This document shows positions 35,656-46,747 of a stretch of DNA of 64,000 nt, piece after piece. Below the pieces are notes generated by a model, which saw nothing but the letters and a program-made list of their open reading frames with translations, was not told where the DNA came from and ran no database searches. Source of the DNA: Cricetomys ansorgei (lineage: Eukaryota > Chordata > Mammalia > Rodentia > Nesomyidae); NCBI GenBank assembly GCA_026225945.1, contig JAMJFZ010000289.1:4771001-4835000 (forward strand), read 5' to 3'. The translations under genes were made by a program, and so were the position numbers. The first letter of the stretch is position 1, and every line of letters begins with the position of its first letter.

Positions 35656-37739
35656 CAGAGTGGAGAGTGTCAAGTACCTGGAGTAAGTGCGTCTGAATGC
35701 AGTCCTCCAGGTTTGCTTTCAAAAGTCAATTGTTCTCATAAGGATAGTTTCAGTGAAAGAAAAAGCCAGAATTCAGAGAAAAATGAAGACAGGGCATGTG
35801 CCTGGAGAATTATAGGAAAACAAAACTGGATCAAATAGGACTCAGAAAGATGCAAGTCACCATGATTTAAATTTATTTACTACTTACCAAACTGCTTTTA
35901 GCAAATTGCATTCACAGATACTCAGCAGACATTCTTCTGATGAGGGCAGTAACTTCTTTGTTCAGTATTATATAGACAGATATCAGCCAGAGAATGTTCA
36001 GAAAAATCAGCAGTAATTAAATATAATCTTTGCCTAAAGTAACAATTACCTACAAACATATTATTCTACAACAATAGATTGTTCTCCAAGGAAAAAAAAA
36101 TGCATCTTTGAAATAGTAGCATTTTAAGTCTACAGTTCATTTCTTTCTTTTCATATTTTTACATGGGTATAGCAAGAGATTTGTGAGGGGTCTGGGCTCA
36201 ACAACACAGGCAGAATGTGACTAATTTATGTCACTCTTCAAACACAGTGAATTATTGTGTGTTCTGCCACATACATACCCTGCATCACTGATAGAAGATT
36301 GTGCACATAAGATTTTCCATGTTCCCTACTTAAGGTTAGTTTGCAAAGAAGGTAAGTCTTCAGGCTACAGATCGTCAAGGACTTGAAGGATGTGGCACAG
36401 CTGGAGAAATCTCTTCACCATTGTTTTCTGCTACTTACTTTGGTTGCTTCATATGTCTGAAGATCTTGATGCTTCAGAACAGATCATTTTAGTTTTACTA
36501 AGAAATTTGCTATTGACTGGACATTGTTTTTATTATTAAAGCTATCTTCATCATAGAAAGGAGTACAAGAGATTATACAAACAGAGAGAATGGTTTCCAA
36601 TTTTTTTTTTCTAGCTTAGGAATTGGCATAGAGTTCAAATTCCTTCATTTGCTAAGACCTCTGAAGAACCTATTTTGTTTGATAGTGATATTTAAACATA
36701 TTGTGGGGTTGCCAGGCAACACCTCAGGGGTGTCTTTTTATGTACTTGCTGCAGTTGAACTGCCTTATTTCTTCCTTCTGATAAAATGGGTTAAGGTTTC
36801 ATCACGCCCATGTACTTTGCTTTAGAATGTTTGAATCCCCTTTCTACTGGTGATGCATTTCAGCTCCATACTGAGTTTTGCCTTAACTCATATGTAGGCT
36901 ATTCAAACAGCAAACTGACAGATATACATTTGAAGTGACAGTCAACTTTGATATGAAGGTCCTCAACTGTTTCTTAATACAGATAACTATTTGGAATGGA
37001 CAGGTTTCTTTTTTATCTTAGTCATGATAAGCCTAAAGGTACCATGAATAAATCTCCATGTTTGATTCTCCACAGTCTTAGACATGATCTCTAGATGAAA
37101 TATGTTAAAAGTGCTGTCCCTTTTCTCCTTATGCATTTGTGTGACAGCCATAAGGCATAGTACTCTTTTTTCTGAAAGGGAAAGTCTTCATTGCCACCAA
37201 CAGCTCTTCTTCCTTCCAGATGAATATCAATTTCACACTCAGTACCTAGGTTTGGGATAAAACATTTTCTAGTGCACCGTCAGAATACCATTCAGTTCTT
37301 TCACTTTCAGAGGTGGGACAAAAGCTTAAGAATTGATGAAGAGAAGGTGACTCCAGGTTTATTGACCTCTGCTTTATGAGGACTTTTTTCACTGTTTATA
37401 AACAATAGCTATAGGTGGGATGACCAGATGATCATAAAGATTACAGGCTAGCACAATAGGCAGAGGTGGGACAGCATGTAGGAGGCAGGGTATGAAGCAA
37501 GGTATTCAGATTGGGTTATGAAATGGGAAATGACAAATGGTAATCCATTTTGGCTGCAGCATGCTTGGTTGCTCAGTGTCCTCATGGAGTATAGGGGTAG
37601 GGATCTAATACAACTCAACTTAGTAACAATTTTCATGCAATTAAAGAACAGGTTTGGAGCTTTCTAGTTTCTAAGCAGTTATACAGCTCTTACTAATGTT
37701 CTCAGAAGGAGGGAATGAAGTCCTGAGTGGGTATGCAAT
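35656..37739. other. Unclassified DNA, repeat-poor
   Basis: About 2 kb without a family I recognise; ordinary composition and no splice-flanked open frame that I can defend. Confidence 0.4.
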
Positions 37740-38131
37740 GTTGGTTTGGGCACAGCTGTGTTAAGGACTTCAATGCCTAAGCCTCATGGAAACGGCAAGG
37801 CCTTTTCCTGATGAGATTCAAAGAATAACAAAGCCACCCTTGGCTCTTCATGAAAATGTTGACAGTGTATACAGAAAATGTTTACATATCTTTCTCGTTG
37901 TCTCAGATGTTTATGGCTTGCAGAAAATTCCACTAGAGAGATTGTTCCTACTAAGATTAGGTAAATCTGTCTCCTTGTTCAACTGTACAGAATAACCCTG
38001 CCTAGTTTATCTACATGTAAAAACAACAACTCCTTGCTTAACTGTATGCGATAACCCCACTTCCCTCTTCAACTATATACAGCAAACATATTGAGCTTAC
38101 GGGGTGCTGTGGCTTCCCCACTAGAGAGCTC
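37740..38131 (+). repeat. Unresolved LTR-like repeat hosting element A
   Basis: The 3' part has three imperfect copies of a 'ctccttg-ttcaactgta-caataacccc' unit (about 37970, 38030, 38072), then 'cagcaaacatattgagctta' and a more G/C-rich end with 'ccccactagagagctc'. This resembles the R/U5 part of an endogenous retrovirus LTR. Element A is inserted at its gagctc, and the sequence appears to resume at 39475 ('agtctatatgattccag'). I cannot name the family. A 69-codon open frame at 37786-37995 overlaps it. Confidence 0.3.
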
Positions 38132-38463
38132 TGTTGTAGTTCACCTACTGTGACAGCCTAGTAAAAAAAACGGGGAGGAACCCTCAGAGATTCAAACTCT
38201 GCCAGACCTCAGCAGAGAGAACCACAATCCTGGCCAGTGACATACTGGACAAGGAAACCATGTACATCTGAGCTCAAGTATTTTTATTGATCCAGAACTT
38301 CTTGGGGTTCTGTTGGTAGAATATGAAGAGCATTAGCAATCATCATCCCATATGATATAATTCCAACAACTGCAGGCAATACAAAATGCTGAGACCTAGG
38401 CAGACTCTCACCCAACAGTGCAAAAAACAATATTTAAGCACAAAAAATTAAACTTCTACAACA
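38132..38463 (-). repeat. Element A, 3' LTR
   Basis: 332 bp, reading TGTTGTAG... to ...CTACAACA on the plus strand. Contains 'ctgccagacctcagcagaga', the reverse poly(A) signal in 'tttttattgatccagaactt', and 'cgagacctaggcag'-type core in the variant 'tgagacctaggcagac'. In element orientation it is preceded by the polypurine tract at 38464-38478. Confidence 0.85.
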
Positions 38464-38478
38464 ATTCCCTTCTTCTGT
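38464..38478 (-). other. Element A, polypurine tract
   Basis: The plus strand reads attcccttcttctg directly after the LTR end. In element sense this is a G/A run adjoining the 3' LTR start, where plus-strand DNA priming occurs in retroelements. Element B has the equivalent run at its own LTR junction. Confidence 0.65.
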
Positions 38479-38734
38479 ATAAGCCAATAAAAAATGCTTT
38501 ATCTCTACAACTCAATTTAATATTATATCAGCAGAACCATTTACAAGAGAAACAATTATAAGGCTTCTAATGCACATGATCAAATGATACCAAACATATA
38601 TCAAGATTTTTACAATGTCTTTGGACAATAGAAAAACATTATCAATGTCCATTTATCTGAAATTCACTCATAATCTTCTGGGCACCTCCAAATAGCTGAG
38701 ATAATTTCTCTGGCTCTGCCTTCTGCAAGACACA

Positions 38735-38925
38735 CAAGCCTCAACTTCTCTACATGACCCCTTCAATATGTGCCTTTAACTGCTACAAAGGCTGCACTTT
38801 TACCAGTAGCCTAATCTGCCCTCTCATAGCACCAAGCCTCAGCTGCTCTTCATGACCCCTTCATGCCCTCAAAACTAGCACTTTTAGGGTGACTCTTTAC
38901 AGTACCAAGTTTGGCTGCCAGCATG
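38735..38925 (-). repeat. Element A, ~98-bp tandem units (two)
   Basis: Within the internal region 'caagcctcaacttctc' at 38735 recurs as 'caagcctcagctgctc' at 38833, and each is followed by 'atgaccccttca'. The period is 98 bp. Element B carries the same unit with an exact 100-bp period. No coding potential is evident. Confidence 0.75.
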
Positions 38926-39099
38926 AGATATAACCTTGGCCAGTTATGGAATACAGCTTCTGTATGCTGTCCCTGAGAAAACATTTTCCAGATTTTAAGA
39001 CAATCTTGTTCGCTGGAAGCAAAACAAAACAAAACAAAATGGACTCTGCAAGGCCTGGAGTTTCTTTTTCATTCCTTCTTATCTCCTCATTGGATGTGG

Positions 39100-39137
39100 C
39101 TGGAGTGATGTCATGCCCCATGTTGCAGGTTCCATTT
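39100..39137 (-). other. Element A, primer-binding-site region (degraded)
   Basis: In element sense the sequence next to the 5' LTR begins TGG and contains 'caacatggggc', resembling the 3' part of a lysine-tRNA (Lys1,2) primer site. The middle has an insertion or substitutions, so it is weaker than the element B site. Confidence 0.5.
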
Positions 39138-39468
39138 CTTTGTCGTACACCTACAGTGGCAGCTCGGCAAAGAGACATGGAGGTACTTTCATATGTGCAA
39201 ACTCTGCCAGACCTCAGCAGACGGAACCACCATCCTGGTCAATGCCATACTGAACAATGGAACACCTAGTATGTGAGCTCAGGTGTTTTTATGGATCCAA
39301 ATCCAAACATCCTTGGGTATTCTATTGGTAGCATATTCAGATCATTAACAATCAACTTCCCCTACATAAAACCAACACCTGTAGAGAATAAAAAATGCCA
39401 AGACCTAGGCTAGGAAGACCCTCAGCCAACAGTGCACAAAACACATCTAAAAATTAAATTCTACAACA
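39138..39468 (-). repeat. Element A, 5' LTR
   Basis: About 331 bp ending ...ATTCTACAACA on the plus strand, with 'ctgccagacctcagcagacg' and 'aagacctaggctagga'. Aligns along its length with the 3' LTR at 38132-38463 but with frequent substitutions. The inner end is degraded. Confidence 0.8.
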
Positions 39469-39493
39469 GAGCTCAGTCTATATGATTCCAGCT

Positions 39494-39504
39494 TTTCTCT
39501 CTCT

Positions 39505-39547
<43 letters not shown>

Positions 39548-39572
39548 CCCCCCCTCTCTCCCCCACACCCTC

Positions 39573-39626
<54 letters not shown>
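39494..39626. repeat. (CT)n/(CCCT)n/(GT)n compound microsatellite
   Basis: CT repeats with C-runs to about 39575, then a GT run of about 50 bp. It begins a few bases right of the element A target duplication. Confidence 0.97.
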
Positions 39627-39639
39627 TTTCTCCATTTTC

Positions 39640-40750
39640 TTAGTCAGGGTTTCAGGTCCCAAGCTGCACAAGTCCAAGGACGGGACAGCTCTCAAATGAA
39701 AGATTAATATGCATAAATATGAACTGGGAAAACTTAATAGTAGATTCTAGAGTACTCTTGATTCAAACGGCAGCTGCACATCTATAGTTTTCACAGGCTT
39801 CCTTGGATGGTCTGGCAAGCCAGTCTGGTACTGCACTTACCACTGCTGAATTTTCAGATGCCCTGGCTCAGGTCATGGCATAAACTCTTGGTTTTATGAC
39901 TTGTGATTGGCTTAATGAAATTCTATATTTCTTTGACCAGGCTGACATTGAATTTTTATTGACATTTAATTAAAATGAGAGACCGTGTTTGCTTATAAAA
40001 GGTTTTTCCAGCTGCCAATTACTTTCAAAATAGTAGACTGCACCAAAGATGGAAAATAATTTTCATCTTGATAACTGTTTGTTGACCATATTTCTACAAA
40101 ATTAGTCTGTGCCTTTGGAGGTTTCTGTGTAGCAAGCAAACAAGTAGGAAATGTTAAACAGGAGAGTGGGAAAGAAGGCATGATGTTTTTTGCATTCATG
40201 AAAAACAACAAAACACAGGGTGGATATTAATTCATGCACAGACTTTAAATCTGTCCCTTTACCTGATGGAGGCACATTGTCCCCTGTTAACTGTTTGTTT
40301 TCTGTGTTTGTACAAGTTTCAATGTATAACAAACAGCATATTTGCAAGTATCCAGAATTTATTCCCAGATTGACAAATTTTGTTATATCACGTATATCAT
40401 ACTTAGAAATTTACTTTTACTCTTTAATGTAAAAATAGCTCTTTTCTCTGGAGTAAAGAACATTACGTTTATAATAAATGTGAAACATTAAGTTTCAACA
40501 AAAGCCATAACTGTCTTGTCAGGTGAATTGAGGTGAGAACAGGCACCAGTCCTTCAATTTTATCTCTTTTATAGTGAGGTGCAAACAAGAAATACTTGAG
40601 ATAATACGCTGAATGACTAGGATCTTGAATGAGGAAAGAAATCAGTTACGTTTAGGAAATGGAACACATATAAAACTCAAAACCTTTGCCAAAAATGTTG
40701 CCACCACTTTTGAGAACATGCTAATGTACTTACTAGTGTAACAGGTACTT
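39640..40750. other. Unclassified DNA
   Basis: No named repeat or exon recognised. Several open frames of 70-82 codons overlap each other on both strands without recognisable domains. Confidence 0.4.
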
Positions 40751-40754
40751 CATA

Positions 40755-40910
40755 TTCCCATTCTCATTTAATACTGACATGCTCACTGTGAAATGGTATG
40801 GTCCGTCACCCACATGCAGATCCCAAAAGTAAGATAAGAAACCCTGAATCGATAACCCAAGGTCATATGGCTGAGAAGAATCAGTGCAAATCTGAAACTC
40901 ACACATTTCT
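40755..40910 (+). repeat. MIR SINE
   Basis: 'ttctcatttaatactgacat', 'gcagatcccaaaagtaagat', then 'aacccaaggtcatatggctg' and 'gtgcaaatctgaaactcaca' match the conserved MIR core and its 'cccaaggtcacacagct' block in order. Ancient, diverged copy. Confidence 0.65.
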
Positions 40911-41096
40911 TATTTCTAACAATATAATACATATCCAATACTTTCAAAGTATTTTATGTACAATTTTTATTAAAGCATGATTGCAAAACTTTTCTCATTT
41001 TCTTCCATTCCTTTTCCTTCTCCTAGTTCCTCTCATGTCCACCCTCCTAATTCACTCTATTTTTTACATATATGTACACATATATTATACTTATAC

Positions 41097-41151
<55 letters not shown>

Positions 41152-41152
41152 C
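41097..41152. repeat. (TACA)n(TA)n(CA)n microsatellite
   Basis: 'catacatacatacatatata' leads into about 30 bp of TA and then 'acacacacacacac'. Confidence 0.95.
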
Positions 41153-41462
41153 ATAAATTCATACATACAGCATACTAAGTCTATTCAATGTTGCATGTAC
41201 ATAATTTCAGGCTAAACAATTGGTATACATAATCTATTCAGGTGCTCTTCCTTGGGGAAGGCTACTTTTACCACTTACAGCATGCCTTATCCGACTGCAC
41301 TTGCTTGTCTCGGGGTAAGATGTTATGATTTTTCCATTTTCCATTAGCATGTTTATTGGTGTTGGCTGGTTCAGATCTTTTTTAGTAAGCCATGTGGTTA
41401 AGAAATCATGGTTGAAGAGACACAATCTCAAAATAAATCTCCTGGTCTTCTGGCTCTTATAA

Positions 41463-41467
<5 letters not shown>

Positions 41468-41514
<47 letters not shown>
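41468..41514. repeat. (CA)n microsatellite
   Basis: An uninterrupted CA run of about 46 bp inside antisense L1 DNA. Confidence 0.97.
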
Positions 41515-41515
<1 letters not shown>

Positions 41516-42877
41516 ACTCCTCCAATATGTACCCTGAGCCTAAGCTGCAGTAATTGCACTGTTCATGTATTCACTGGGACTGGGAATCCCATGACTGTTG
41601 TTCTCTGCATTTGGACTAGTTACAGTTTTCTATAAAAGTTTCTGTTTGTTGCAAAGGTGAGCTTCTTAGGTGAGAATTAGAATTGACACATTTCTGTTAG
41701 CCTAAGAGTAACTACTTAAAATGCAGTTAGAAGTTATGCTGGTTTAGTGAGCAGTGGGAATAGGTTCTCTTCTATGATCCATGGCCTCAATAGCTGGGTA
41801 GCTCGATGGGTTTCTAATACCAGGCATGGTTTCCATCCTGTTAAGTGAGGACTAAGTACAATAGACAGTTCTTGATTAGTGCCAAGATGTGAGTACCACT
41901 TTTGCACTTCTAGGGGTATTTTGTTATATGAGTCACCATTGCAGTTCACTGCTATAACAGCTAGTAGGACTCTTGATTCATTTTCCCCCTTGGTAGCTTG
42001 AATAGCACCTTTGAGTCTATGGAAATGAGTCATCATGGAAAAGGCATTCAAGTCAGAGCCAGGAAGAATCCTATGAGACCTGTGTCCAAAATACATACCA
42101 CTGATACTTTTAATATTGCCTTTAGGTTGACCTTGCATACATCTCCTAATAATCTCAGGCATATGAGAATTGTTTGGAGAGAGATAAAATGCTCATGCCA
42201 GCGCTTGATGTCACATGATTTACAGGATGGCTAAATTAGGTGTGGGGAGTATTCTTGTGGCTTGCACAACTTCTTGTAGACAAGAACTTGAGTTTTGTTA
42301 CATTTTAGTGTTTAGGAAACTTTGCTGAAGAGGAATTGGAAAGATCATAAGAGCCCGAGGACAAGGATGCAGTTATAAGATAGTGTCTTCTAGACCTGAT
42401 AGAGAAGTTAAACCCGTGAAACCTCTGTGCTATGATTGTGCGATAACCACACCAATCAACATGCCAGTATTTATGGGGATATTTTCACAAAGCTCCATCC
42501 CTGCATGAAGAATTATATTCAAGCAATGAGTGTTGAGAGAAGGTGAGTAAGTTCCTTCCAGAGTCAAGCCCTTTGGTAGGTTATCCAATCTGAAAAGGTC
42601 TGTAAAGGTGAGCCCTACGTATACTTAAAACTTCTCACCATCCTTATAGTCATGTTTTAATGTGATATTAATTTGCAATTTCCTTATTTATATTTTTAAC
42701 TGAAACACCAGGACCCTGGAGTTTTCATTCAGATTCTACCAGTAACTTCACTCAGTACCAACTCCCTGTAAGTCAACAGAGATTTAAATAACTGTCTTAG
42801 GTATGTGTCCAGTTGTGGTGCCAAAACATCTCATTTTTTTCCTAAGGGTTTACTTCAGCACACAGTTCTAGGTAACA

Positions 42878-43398
42878 GTCCATTGTGGTGCCCTTGTGGA
42901 GAGTCAGGCAGTTATTGTGACCCAGCTCTCATCCTAAAGAGGTGGAGGGAGTTGGGTCCCTCCCCTCTGTGCTGACAGATCACATGCCACAGAAAAACTC
43001 TGCCCCCTCCCAAAGGTAGGGGTAGGCCCCAATAGGCTGAATTGCTTACCTAAGTCATTGTTCCCTGGAATATGCCCAAAAGCACCCCAGGATGCATATG
43101 TGGCTATCCCAATATCCCTGTCTTAACCAATGGCTTTCATCTCTGGGTACCAAAAACCCTCCCTCGCCCCCACACTATAAATGTAATGACCCTTGCATTA
43201 AATGAAGAGAGATGTTCCACTGACAACACACTTCTGGAAACTCTGTGCTTTCTGTTTGCTCTTAGTCCGCCTATCTGGGGCCCGCCTACATGCATTGACC
43301 CACCCATGCCCTGCACTTTCCTTCCCCGGGGAAGCCATATGCCTGGAAGAGAAGCAGGACTCCACAGGCAGAGAAGAGAGAGAAAACCCACAGTCCAT
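42878..43398 (+). mobile_element. Solo LTR, class II (ERVK-type), with perfect 6-bp TSD
   Basis: A 509-bp LTR at 42884-43392, beginning TGTGGTGCCC and ending AAAACCCACA. It shows the TG...CA rule and 5-bp terminal inverted repeats. The flanks are gtccat (42878-42883) and gtccat (43393-43398). It carries a TATA-like 'cactataaatgtaatg' at about 43173-43190 and ATTAAA at 43198-43203, setting plus orientation. It is more G/C- and CpG-rich than its surroundings, suggesting a younger insertion. A 153-codon open frame (43072-43533) crosses its right border into the older repeat and is not a gene. Confidence 0.85.
43173..43203 (+). promoter_or_regulatory. TATA-like box and ATTAAA poly(A) signal of the solo LTR
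   Basis: 'actataaatg' is followed about 15 bp later by ATTAAA. In a compact LTR this pairing would define the promoter and the polyadenylation signal. Activity is not implied. Confidence 0.5.
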
Positions 43399-44164
43399 CA
43401 TAGCAGAAAAGTCTCTGTAGCAGGAGGTTCAGGAAGCTGGTCACATTGTAACCAGCAAAAACAGACAGGAATGACTGTGTGCATGTCAGTGCTTATTTGG
43501 CACCCTCCTTGTCAGTTAGGGCCCAGCCAGTGAAATTGTGTTGGCCACATTCAAGGTGAGTCTTCCCACTCAGTTAAACCAAGTAGAGAAATCCCTCGTA
43601 AGTATGCTCATGGGCCGACCCTGTCCAGGTAGTCCCCCATATTCCGGATTCTGGATTGTGTTAAATTGACAACTAAAACTTTTCATCACTGTCACATACT
43701 ATGAAAGTAAAATAGTCTCTATCCTGTGGCATTGACCTAGTGAAGATCATTTTGAACTTTCAAAGAATAAAGAAGGAGAAGTACTCTCAAGGGCCATGGA
43801 GACCCTTGAACATGGAAGTCCTTGTTTTTGCAACCTCAGGCTTTGTGACAGTCTGACCTTCCTAACAGTGACAGCTATTGCTCTCCAGGAGACAGTTCTT
43901 CCTATTTTCTCCTCCATCTCCTCCCAAGGTCCCTGTATTGTTGTGAGCAATCTAGGAGAAGAAAGGCTTCTTCATAGTCTAAGAACTCCTGGGATTCATC
44001 TTTAGGTTTGGGTTGGGCATGGTGAAGTACATATCCATTATCAACTGAACTGCCTGCCAGTGTTCTGAATGCTAAATATCATAATGACTTCTTTGTCTGG
44101 GTAAAGACAATGACCTCTGTATAAGACTCCAATGTTTTATTCTCATAGACAAATATAAGAACCA

Positions 44165-44550
44165 CATTATAGTACTGGATGTTTTTATTGTTATTCACAT
44201 GTATTAGTTGTACAACCTAATGAGTTTCATTATGACATTTCATGCATGTATGTAGTATGCTTTGATCATCTTCAATCCCTTATTACAACCATATACTGTT
44301 CACCCTCCAATTGTTCCCCTTCCTCTACTTCAAAACCCTCCTATTGCTTTCATGTATTACCTCTATTCTTTTCTCCTCTTTCCAATTATTATTGTTATAT
44401 GTACATGTGTACATAGATATGTAAATGCAACCTGATGAGTTGATTATGGATGATAATTTTATTTCTAATAAGAGTAACCTCTTTTAAATGTAGGTATTGA
44501 CCATTTGATATCCTCATTTCTTAAATATTTGTCTTATTTGACATACATTG
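44165..44550 (-). mobile_element. Rodent L1 3' UTR, antisense
   Basis: 'caacctaatgagtttcatta', 'gacatttcatgcatgtatgt', 'gctttgatcatcttcaatcc' and 'gttccccttcctctacttc' correspond to reversed rodent L1 3' UTR sequence. Confidence 0.65.
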
Positions 44551-44555
44551 GAATA

Positions 44556-44785
44556 TCAAGGCTAGAAAGATAGCTCTTCAGAGCACTCGCTGTTCTTCCA
44601 GAGGACCTGAGTTTCTTTCCCAGCACCCACGGTGGGCATCTCCCAAATTCAGTAACTCCAGTTCCAGAGGTTATTATGCTCTCTTCTGGCTTCTTCAGGC
44701 ACAAGTGCACATGTGGTACAACTGTACATACATGGACATATATACACACACACACACATCACAGAAAGATAAATAAAATACAAAT
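44556..44785 (+). repeat. B2 SINE
   Basis: Starts 'aaggctagaaagatagctct', then 'cgctgttcttccagaggacc', 'cccagcacccacggtgggca', 'gtaactccagttccagaggt' and 'tgctctcttctggcttcttc', with a CA-rich 3' part and a tail of 'agataaataaaatacaaata'. Near full length. Confidence 0.92.
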
Positions 44786-44789
44786 AATA

Positions 44790-45560
44790 AGTAAAATTAG
44801 AATGTCTATAGAGTTATACCTAATTACAACCTATTTTATGGTCATGGTTAAAAATAGTTTCCCCTTTCCATATTTGTTGTTGTGCCTTCTAAAATTTGAA
44901 TTTTACTATATCATATTTTGTATTTGTCCTATTTTTCATTTTTCATATTGTGTTCTGTTTATGATACTGTTGCTAAGCCAGAGTCCTAAAGATTTTGTTC
45001 TCAAGACAGCTTTGAAGGCTTGTTGTTTGACCTGTCATTCTGACCACAATCATATGTGATGCTGTGGGTACAAGTTTATTCTCTTTTCTCTAATTCAGAC
45101 ATATATGTGATCGAAAACTGGATGCCTCAACTGTTCATCAGTGCCAATTTTATTCCAAGTCTATAGTCAATGAGCTTATATTCAGGCACTGTGCTTAAAC
45201 CAACCAATATCACTTTGTTTTAATTATATTAACTTTATAAGATATAATTATCATTACTGCAAGCCTCATTATAGCCCTTCTATTTCCTTATAGATTAAAG
45301 AATTGACTATGTATCTAGCAGTCATTGAGATTAAAAAAAAATGTAGTAATACCGTCAATCCTTGAGCATTCTATGTAACTCCACTTATTATATATTCATA
45401 GATTCTTCTCAATAATATTTATACATTTATTTATGCAATTATGCACATTATTATTCCTAGATATTAGTATATTTGGTGTTTTATACTTTTCTAAGGCATT
45501 ACTGTATATAAGTTCTCAAATTTATTTGCATGCTATTGATCCTAGGATCCATCGGCGCTC
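44790..45560 (-). mobile_element. Old L1 ORF2 fragment, antisense
   Basis: 'gcctcaactgttcatcagtg' and 'caccttgttttaattac'-type motif seen as 'tcactttgttttaattatat', followed by 'aactttataagatataatta', match L1 ORF2 read backwards. Further AT-rich similarity continues toward 45560. Diverged, with no frame left. Confidence 0.5.
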
Positions 45561-46745
45561 TTCTTGACATCTGTCTCTGTTCTCAACAACCATGATTCCT
45601 TCTCTTCATGCTACTATTTAAATGAATAGTTATTCTTTCCATTTGTTCGATAGGTCCCAGGGCTTGACCTGTCTTAAGTTATTTTCTATGAAAAATTCTG
45701 TAACTTTCTCTTTCTACCTCTAGTTTTTTTATTCATATCTAATTTCATCTTCTCTGTTTTCCTTTTGCTTTCCGTGAGATTTCCTGATTTTATGATGTTT
45801 TCTTCAGAAAGTTGCTGACATTTGTTTTGAGACATCCTTTTTAAAATGTTGTATGTTTAAGCTCCAAAATACCCAGTAGGTAGGAGTTCATGTCACTTAA
45901 TCTAATAATTAGTATTTCATGATATTGATTGTAGTTTTCCCTTGAATTTGGGGTGAAGTAGGAATGTAGTCATTTGTAACACCTGATGACTATTTTGGAC
46001 TTACTTTTCATTAGACTAACCTTGCTAACTTATATGAGGTAATGTCATTTTTTTTTCAATTTATTTGAAAGGAATTAATGTGTCATATATACAAAGAATA
46101 CTCCGAGAGACTACATAGAAACTACATAGAGAAATATAATAAACTGAACAGAGGAGATATATATTTTATGAAGGTTATTTTAGCAGTCATGTAAAAGCAG
46201 GGGGAGATCATTGGAGCCTATTACCTGACTGCTGTGTCAATCTTACAAGACCAGATGAAAGGAAGTGATCACCTGTGCTTTGCATCCTCCTGAATGGTCT
46301 ATGTTGTCAAAGAAGTGTGCTGTTAAAGTAGCATACAGTGTGTTATAAGTTTACTTATTTTTTTACACAAATGGCCATATTTAAAATAGCCAAGTACATG
46401 TTTACTAAAGAACGTAATGCTCCCTCTCACTGTCTAATTTTCATTATTATATTACCTAGGTCTCGGGAGAATCAACATTGCAGTATTTTCCCCAGTAGCT
46501 GTGTGACCAGAATATTAACATCTGTAGTCAAAGTTGCTCTGTGGACATGTTCTGTATTTTATTATTCAACTGAAAGTATGAAGCATCTATTCTTACCTTC
46601 TTAAAAAACCTCACAGATTTTTACAGCGCTTCTGCAATCTCACTAATATTTACAATTTAACCACATCCTAAATCAGTCTTTTCCATGCTACAAAAAAAGT
46701 ACTTTCTTCATCATTTTACTGTTAATATTTAAGTTTAACTTTAAA
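45561..46745. other. Unclassified AT-rich DNA
   Basis: The first 400 bp may continue the antisense L1. The rest has no recognised repeat or exon. The open frame at 46338-46604 has no domain I know. Confidence 0.4.
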
Positions 46746-46747
46746 CA

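Larger units (their letters stand above)
38126..39474 (-). mobile_element. Element A: complete non-autonomous mys-like LTR element with TSD
   Basis: The element spans 38132-39468 (1,337 bp) with perfect 6-bp target duplications GAGCTC at 38126-38131 and 39469-39474. The outermost 8 bp are perfect inverted repeats, TGTTGTAG and CTACAACA. Two LTRs of about 330 bp flank a 674-bp internal region with no recognisable retroviral protein. The LTRs are clearly diverged (9 mismatches in about 65 aligned bases of a well conserved stretch, counted by eye), so the insertion is old even though its target duplication is intact. Six-bp duplications fit class II (ERVK) elements. Confidence 0.85.
40965..42240 (-). 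mobile_element. Long rodent L1 (Lx/L1VL-like) 3' region, antisense
   Basis: Over 1.2 kb of ordered landmarks read on the plus strand as reverse L1: 'gtgctcttccttggggaagg', 'cattagcatgtttattggtg', 'gagacacaatctcaaaataa', 'ctggtcttctggctcttata', 'atgtaccctgagcctaagct', 'ggtaggctccttccc'-type blocks, 'gaccaggcatggtttccatc' in the variant 'taccaggcatggtttccatc', and 'ttgcacttctaggggtattt'. Two microsatellites interrupt it. The 142-codon minus-strand open frame at 41734-42162 lies wholly inside this non-coding-type region, so I treat it as chance. Confidence 0.65.
42788..43690 (-). mobile_element. Old rodent LTR-type repeat, antisense, split by a solo LTR
   Basis: The left part (to 42883) has 'cttaggtatgtgtccagttg' and 'gtttacttcagcacacagtt'. 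The right part (from 43393) has 'gaagctggtcacattgtaac', 'cacattcaaggtgagtcttc', 'agagaaatccctcgtaagta' and 'attgtgttaaattgacaact', the typical end of this rodent family. The two parts are contiguous in the family and are separated here by the insertion at 42884-43392. Confidence 0.6.

Noticed and set aside
39640..40440. Cluster of overlapping open frames as a possible gene
   Set aside because: The frames overlap on both strands, have no recognised domain and show no exon boundaries.
41734..42162. 142-codon minus-strand open frame
   Set aside because: It lies wholly within antisense rodent L1 3' region landmarks, and the translation has no domain I recognise.
43072..43533. 153-codon plus-strand open frame, the longest in the window
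   Set aside because: It crosses the exact border (43392) between the solo LTR and the older repeat, so it cannot be one ancestral gene; G/C-rich LTR sequence produces chance open frames.
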